Notes under the pieces: generated by a model
Seen by the model: only the letters and a program-made list of their open reading frames with translations
Told to the model about the DNA's origin: nothing
Database searches by the model: none
Translations under genes and position numbers: made by a program
Shown: piece after piece, positions 47,664 through 51,860 of the stretch
Layout of the letters: each line of letters begins with the position of its first letter
Position numbering within the stretch: the stretch's first letter is position 1
Source: Chryseobacterium sp. S0630
Lineage (GTDB): Bacteria; Bacteroidota; Bacteroidia; Flavobacteriales; Weeksellaceae
Length of the DNA: 51,860 nucleotides
NCBI RefSeq assembly: GCF_024158915.1
Contig: NZ_JAMZGF010000036.1
Coordinates: forward strand, 1-51,860
Direction of reading: 5' to 3'

Positions 47664-50294
47664 TTACACGTTTTTATCGTCTTCCAGCAATTCCTTGGCC
47701 TGATATTCCTGAACCAGATCAATGGCATTGGAAATAACATCACTTAAAGCAGTAATAAACGTTCCTTCTTCTGCCATTCCTATTGCATGTTTCAAGGCTT
47801 CAATCTCTTTAGGAATGATCTCATAACTAACGTCTCTGCCTGCAGAATTAATCCCGTCAATAATCAATCCGTTGATTTCCTCTTCCGTTCTTCCGCGAAG
47901 ATGTTTCTCATTTCGGATGATAATATAATCGAACATTCTTCCGGCAATTTTTCCGCATTCTCTGATATCATTATCTCTTCGGTCTCCGACACCGGAAATA
48001 ATACCGATTTTCTTCGTAGACTCTACGTTTTTCAGATAATCTTCAATGGCTTCGTATCCAGAAGGATTATGGGCAAAGTCAATCAGCACCTTAAAGTTTT
48101 TGAATTTAAAAACATTCAGTCTTCCAGGAGTAAGCTGAGCACTCGGAATAAACGTTCTCAAAGAGTTAGAAATATCCTCAATCCCGAATCCATAAAGATA
48201 ACTTGCCAAACTGGCTGCCAATACGTTTTCAATCATAAACCTGGCCTTTCCTTCCATCGTAATCGGAAAGTCTTTGGCTTTTCCTATTCTGATTTTCCAG
48301 TCTCCTTTTTTGATGGTTACAAAACCTTCTTCGTACACGCAGGTAATTTTTCCTTCTTTGGCAAATTTTACAATATGAGGGTTGTTTTCATCCATACTGA
48401 AAATAGCCACATTAGAATCGAGATCACTCACAATCTTCATGGAATATTCGTTGTCGGCATTCAAAACACTCCAGCCACTCTTTTTCACGCTATCCAGTAC
48501 AACACGCTTTACTTTGGTAAGATCTTTCAAACTGTGAATATCATTCATCCCCAGATGATCTTCTTCAATATTGGTCAAAACTCCGATATCGCATTGAGAA
48601 AAACCAAGACCGGAACGTAAAATTCCGCCTCTGGCTGTTTCCAGAACGGCAAACTCTACCGTAGGATCTTTTAAGATAAATTCTGCAGAAAGCGGCCCTG
48701 TAGTATCTCCTTTTGACAGCATGGTATTTTGAATGTAAATTCCATCCGAAGTGGTAAACCCTACCCGGTACCCATTGCTTTTTACTATATGGGAAATAAG
48801 TCTGGTCGTTGTTGTTTTTCCATTGGTTCCTGTTACCGCAATAATTGGAATAGTAAAAGGTTTCCCCTGAGGATAAAGCATATCAACCACTGGCGCAGCA
48901 ACGTTTCTTGGCAGTCCTTCACTTGGTGCAAGATGCATTCTGAAACCAGGTGCTGCATTCACTTCAATAATAGCTCCGCCACTTTCTTTTAAAGGCTGGG
49001 TAAGGTTTTCTGCCATCACATCAATTCCGCAGACATCCAAACCGATAATTTTGGAAATCCTTTCAGCCATCGTGATATTTTCCGGATGCACCATATCTGT
49101 TACATCAATGGAAGTTCCTCCGGTTGAAAGATTAGCCGTTGATTTCAGATAAACCACTTCTCCTCTTTGAGGAATAGTCTCCAGCGTGTACTGAAGCTTA
49201 TCAAGCAGTTCTAAAGTGTCTTTATCAACTTCAATTTCAGTAAGGACATTTTCATGGCCATAGCCTCTTCTTGGATCTTTATTTTCTTTTTCAATCAGCT
49301 GCTGAAGATTCAGTTCTCCATCACCCACCACATGGGCAGGAACTCTTCTGGCTGCAGCTACCATTTTATTATTGATCACCAGTATACGGAAGTCGTAGCC
49401 AGTAATATATTTCTCAACAATTACTTTTCTTGAATATTTCTGAGCATGTTCAAGACCTATCTTAGCAGCATCCCAATCATTGACATTAATGGATGATCCT
49501 TTTCCATGGTTTCCATCCAAAGGTTTTAAAACAATCGGATACCCAATTTTTCTGATGACTGCGGTTAAATCTTCTTCATCTACTACCAAGTCTCCAATAG
49601 GTACGGGAATAGCTGCATCATGAAGCATTCTTTTGGTCAATTCTTTATTACAGGCAATATCTACCGCAATAGAACTTGTTTTTCCGGTAATGGTGGCTTG
49701 AAATCTTTGCTGATTCACTCCATAACCAAGCTGTACCAATGAGTTCGTTCCCAATCTGATCCACGGGATTCTTCTGGAAGCAGCTTCTTCCACAATACTT
49801 CCGGTAGAAGGACCCAAACGGACACGCTCCCTGATTTCTTTTAATCGGTGAATACATGCATTCAAATCATAGTCTTTGCTTTCAATCAATGCTTCTGCAA
49901 TCTTTACAGACTCTTCTGCAGCATAAATTCCGGCATTTTCTTCAATATAATTAAATACCACATTATATACTCCCGGAGTTTTTGTTTCACGGGTTCTTCC
50001 AAACCCTACATCCATTCCTGCCAGGGTCTGTATTTCCAAAGCAATATGCTCAATGACATGTCCCATCCATGTTCCCGTTTCCACTCTATGGAAAAAGCCT
50101 CCTTCCACTCCTTCCGAGCATCGGTGCGTAATCAATGATGGGATTAATTTTTCAATCCTTTCCCGGAATCCTTCGATTTTATTGGTAGGATAATTCTCCA
50201 TTTCTTCTAAGTCCAACCTCATCTGTATCAGCTTCTTTCTTCTGATGCTCCAGATGTTAGGACCTCTTAGTGCCTGAATCTTTTCGATTTTCAT
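47664..50294 (-). CDS. cphA: Cyanophycin synthetase
   Basis: The 876-residue protein has the three-part CphA1 plan: an N-terminal domain (1-215), an ATP-grasp domain with LKPLDGNHGKGSS at 257-269 and EVNAAPGFRMH at 444-454, and a Mur-ligase-like domain with the P-loop GTNGKTTT at 489-496. Both ATP sites look intact. It builds the multi-L-arginyl-poly-L-aspartate nitrogen store without ribosomes. It is divergent from cphB with a 197-base shared promoter region. It is transcribed singly. Confidence 0.95.
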   Translation of the reverse strand: MKIEKIQALRGPNIWSIRRKKLIQMRLDLEEMENYPTNKIEGFRERIEKLIPSLITHRCSEGVEGGFFHRVETGTWMGHVIEHIALEIQTLAGMDVGFGRTRETKTPGVYNVVFNYIEENAGIYAAEESVKIAEALIESKDYDLNACIHRLKEIRERVRLGPSTGSIVEEAASRRIPWIRLGTNSLVQLGYGVNQQRFQATITGKTSSIAVDIACNKELTKRMLHDAAIPVPIGDLVVDEEDLTAVIRKIGYPIVLKPLDGNHGKGSSINVNDWDAAKIGLEHAQKYSRKVIVEKYITGYDFRILVINNKMVAAARRVPAHVVGDGELNLQQLIEKENKDPRRGYGHENVLTEIEVDKDTLELLDKLQYTLETIPQRGEVVYLKSTANLSTGGTSIDVTDMVHPENITMAERISKIIGLDVCGIDVMAENLTQPLKESGGAIIEVNAAPGFRMHLAPSEGLPRNVAAPVVDMLYPQGKPFTIPIIAVTGTNGKTTTTRLISHIVKSNGYRVGFTTSDGIYIQNTMLSKGDTTGPLSAEFILKDPTVEFAVLETARGGILRSGLGFSQCDIGVLTNIEEDHLGMNDIHSLKDLTKVKRVVLDSVKKSGWSVLNADNEYSMKIVSDLDSNVAIFSMDENNPHIVKFAKEGKITCVYEEGFVTIKKGDWKIRIGKAKDFPITMEGKARFMIENVLAASLASYLYGFGIEDISNSLRTFIPSAQLTPGRLNVFKFKNFKVLIDFAHNPSGYEAIEDYLKNVESTKKIGIISGVGDRRDNDIRECGKIAGRMFDYIIIRNEKHLRGRTEEEINGLIIDGINSAGRDVSYEIIPKEIEALKHAIGMAEEGTFITALSDVISNAIDLVQEYQAKELLEDDKNV

Positions 50295-50338
50295 AGTCTA
50301 TTGGCATTTTAACAGTTAACAATAACTCCTTTCAAAAC

Positions 50339-50346
50339 CAAAGATA
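50339..50346 (-). promoter_or_regulatory. -7 box of cphA
   Basis: On the minus strand TATCTTTG matches TAnnTTTG, 45 bases before the cphA start codon at 50294. The -33 region holds TTTCG. Confidence 0.5.
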
Positions 50347-50479
50347 ATGTAAAACCCTAAACGAAACTATACCACATTTAAAGATTCGTTAAAAAAAATT
50401 AATTTTAATTAACATTCCTAAAACATTAAAAATCAACTAAAGATGGCACGAATTTCGCCAAAGAATGTTAATTATTTTT

Positions 50480-50487
50480 TAATTTTG
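50480..50487 (+). promoter_or_regulatory. -7 box of cphB, nearly overlapping its start codon
   Basis: TAATTTTG matches TAnnTTTG and ends just 4 bases before the ATG at 50492. If used, transcription would begin at or next to the start codon, giving a leaderless mRNA. Confidence 0.5.
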
Positions 50488-50491
50488 TACC

Positions 50492-51382
50492 ATGACGAAA
50501 CCTGTTGGAAAATTAATAGTTATTGGAGGCGCTGTAAACAAAGGAAGTTTTGCTGAAACCGATTATGATCAGAATATCGAAAAGAATCTTAATTTTTTTG
50601 AACGTGGGATCTTAAGAAAGATCATTAACGAATCAAAACTGAAAGAAAATTCTGTGATTGAAATCGTTACCACTGCATCTCAAATTCCCCAGATCGTAGG
50701 TTCTGAATATAAAAAAGCATTTGAATTTCTTGGGGCTAAAAATGTAAATGTTCTTGACATCCATAATCGTGAGGAAGCCAATTCTGACGCCATGGTAGCC
50801 AGAGCAAATGCTGCTGATGTCATGATGTTCACCGGAGGAGATCAGCTGAGACTGACTTCTATTCTTGGAGGCACAAGATTTCATGATACCGTTTTATTAA
50901 AATATCAGGAGCAGGATTTTATTTATTCCGGAACTTCTGCGGGAGCTGCTGCAGCTTCTGAAAATATGATCTACCAGGGAAGCAGTTCTGAAGCTCTATT
51001 AAAAGGAGAAATTAAAACCACTCAGGGATTAGGTCTGATTGATAATGTTATTATTGATACGCATTTTGTACAGCGAGGAAGAATCGGACGTCTTTTCCAG
51101 GCAGTAGTCAACAATCCAAGAACTCTGGGAATCGGTCTGGGTGAAGATACAGGTCTTTTCATTCATAACGATGTCATGACTGCTGTGGGCTCAGGTCTTG
51201 TGATCTTAGTTGACGGAAGATTTATCAAAGATACCAACCTTACCAATATCAACCTTGGAGAACCTATTTCTATTGATAATTTAACGGTACACGTCATGTC
51301 GATGAATGATCATTATGACCTTATAACAAAGACATTAACAATTGAAAACTCTCAGTTTAATCCGATACCACAGGATAAGTAG
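50492..51382 (+). CDS. cphB: Cyanophycinase
   Basis: The 296-residue S51-family serine peptidase has its nucleophile S149 in YSGTSAGA and a catalytic His191 in IIDTHFVQRGRIGR, with FTGGDQ at 113-118 shaping the oxyanion hole. It cuts cyanophycin into beta-Asp-Arg dipeptides in the cytoplasm. An isoaspartyl peptidase gene appears to start 357 bases downstream, completing the breakdown route. Confidence 0.95.
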   Translation: MTKPVGKLIVIGGAVNKGSFAETDYDQNIEKNLNFFERGILRKIINESKLKENSVIEIVTTASQIPQIVGSEYKKAFEFLGAKNVNVLDIHNREEANSDAMVARANAADVMMFTGGDQLRLTSILGGTRFHDTVLLKYQEQDFIYSGTSAGAAAASENMIYQGSSSEALLKGEIKTTQGLGLIDNVIIDTHFVQRGRIGRLFQAVVNNPRTLGIGLGEDTGLFIHNDVMTAVGSGLVILVDGRFIKDTNLTNINLGEPISIDNLTVHVMSMNDHYDLITKTLTIENSQFNPIPQDK

Positions 51383-51738
51383 CTGACTATAATCAAAAAA
51401 TATTAAAAGCGGATAAACTTTTTGCAATGATTATTTTTTGACCATACAATTCATAATATTGTAAACACTTAAGTTTTGTTTAGTTAAGCTTCATGTATAA
51501 TAAGTACACTTAAGTATTCTGAAAATCTTTGATTTTCATCTTATGTGAACTTCTATCCGGAAACATTTTAAACTTACTGAAGTGGGCTAAAGTGTTTTAA
51601 CATGAAACAACTTCATTATTAGTATAAAATGGAACTTCGGTTTCATTTTTTTTTAAAGTTTAAGGTTGAATGTTTAATTAGAATTTATAAATTAACTTCG
51701 TAAAAGAATATCATTTATCAATCATCATCTATAATTTT
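51383..51738. other. 356-bp intergenic region with short repeats
   Basis: No gene. ACACTTAAGT occurs twice (51465-51474 and 51506-51515), with AAAGTGTTTTAA later in near-inverse form. GAAAATC-TTT-GATTTTC (51521-51537) is a perfect hairpin. The cphB terminator lies at 51626-51657. The promoter of the next gene must be in the last 80 bases, but no clear TAnnTTTG box was seen. Confidence 0.6.
51626..51657 (+). terminator. Terminator with UUCG loop downstream of cphB
   Basis: AAAATGGAAC-TTCG-GTTTCATTTT gives a 10-bp stem (one G-U pair) capped by a stable TTCG loop and followed by a T-run. It is 243 bases after the cphB stop, which is far but the only candidate. Confidence 0.75.
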
Positions 51739-51860
51739 ATGAAAATAATTATCCATGGCGGTTTTTTCTCTGAAAGCGGTGTAATGTCGATGAATGATCA
51801 TTATGACCTTATAACAAAGACATTAACAATTGAAAACTCTCAGTTTAATCCGATACCACA
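51739..51860 (+). CDS. Isoaspartyl peptidase/L-asparaginase start (partial, joined to a cphB copy)
   Basis: The frame starts MKIIIHGGFFSES, which matches the beginning of Ntn-type isoaspartyl peptidases, the enzymes that split beta-Asp-Arg made by cyanophycinase. After 15 codons the sequence switches, in frame, to an exact 77-base copy of the cphB 3' end (51296-51372) and runs off the window. The true continuation is therefore not shown. The gene start is credible; the rest is probably an assembly artefact. Confidence 0.5.
   Translation, partial: MKIIIHGGFFSESGVMSMNDHYDLITKTLTIENSQFNPIP
51784..51860 (+). repeat. Exact 77-bp duplicate of the cphB 3' end at the window edge
   Basis: Positions 51784-51860 are identical to 51296-51372, with the base before each differing. 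The repeat reaches the last base of the window. The length of exactly 77 equals a common de Bruijn k-mer size, so it is best seen as a graph overlap at a contig end. Confidence 0.9.

Noticed and set aside
47787..48620. 277-codon open frame on the plus strand
   Set aside because: It is antisense to cphA, whose family, motifs and length are clear; codon bias leaves the opposite frame open.
51739..51860. Fusion of isoaspartyl peptidase with a cyanophycinase tail
   Set aside because: The exact 77-base match reaching the window edge is better explained by an assembly overlap than by a gene fusion.
1..51860. tRNA, rRNA or insertion sequence genes
   Set aside because: No cloverleaf, rRNA segment, transposase or terminal-repeat pair with a transposase was found by reading; a covariance search could still find short RNAs.

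Overview
The window looks like a chromosomal contig of a low-GC Bacteroidota bacterium, most likely Chryseobacterium or a close relative (Flavobacteriales, Weeksellaceae). The signs are leader peptides of the MKKhLL..NAQ type on outer-membrane proteins, almost no Shine-Dalgarno sequences, many upstream boxes matching the Bacteroidota -7 consensus TAnnTTTG, and a flavobacterial bacteriocin-like peptide. This assignment is inference; there is no 16S rRNA or marker search behind it.

Layout. 0.1-4.1 kb: five small outer-membrane beta-barrel genes on the minus strand, in two paralogous sets plus a singleton, each largely with its own terminator. 4.1-10.8 kb: PhoH ATPase, SAM hydroxide adenosyltransferase, a 2-oxo acid dehydrogenase E2, a ClC transporter, and the ribosomal genes rpsF-rpsR-rplI. 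10.9-16.2 kb: an AraC-type regulator divergent from a TolC/HlyD/MFS tripartite efflux operon. 16.1-23.8 kb: two secreted surface proteins, aldehyde dehydrogenase, a thioredoxin-like protein, a lipid A-type acyltransferase, a family 2 glycosyltransferase, a DnaQ-type exonuclease and ApaG. 23.8-28 kb: sucA-sucB. 29.3-35.9 kb: a glycogen operon glgB-glgA-lipoprotein-glgC, divergent from an esterase with a glycogen-binding-like N-terminus. 35.9-44.4 kb: a leucyl aminopeptidase, then an amide-bond-forming cluster (ATP-grasp, esterase, ATP-grasp, GCS2 carboxylate-amine ligase, class I glutamine amidotransferase, divergent ATP-grasp-like protein, membrane protein).

44.5-47.5 kb is an AT-rich accessory segment bracketed by two same-strand copies of a 77-bp element that share a TACGG-GAAA-CCGTA palindrome. 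It holds a PUA-like/Mrr-N-like protein, two small proteins, a phage-type peptidoglycan amidase, a decayed coding remnant and an unlisted 49-residue Cys-rich bacteriocin-like peptide whose upstream region carries a third copy of the palindrome. 47.6-51.4 kb carries divergent cphA (cyanophycin synthetase) and cphB (cyanophycinase), followed by the start of what looks like an isoaspartyl peptidase.

The two best candidates for something undescribed are the ATP-grasp/GCS2/amidotransferase cluster, which looks like a pathway for a small amide or peptide metabolite preceded by a perfect 18-bp inverted repeat, and the paired 77-bp elements with the peptide gene. The last 77 bases of the window are an exact copy of the 3' end of cphB and interrupt the last gene in frame; this is best read as an assembly-graph overlap, not biology.
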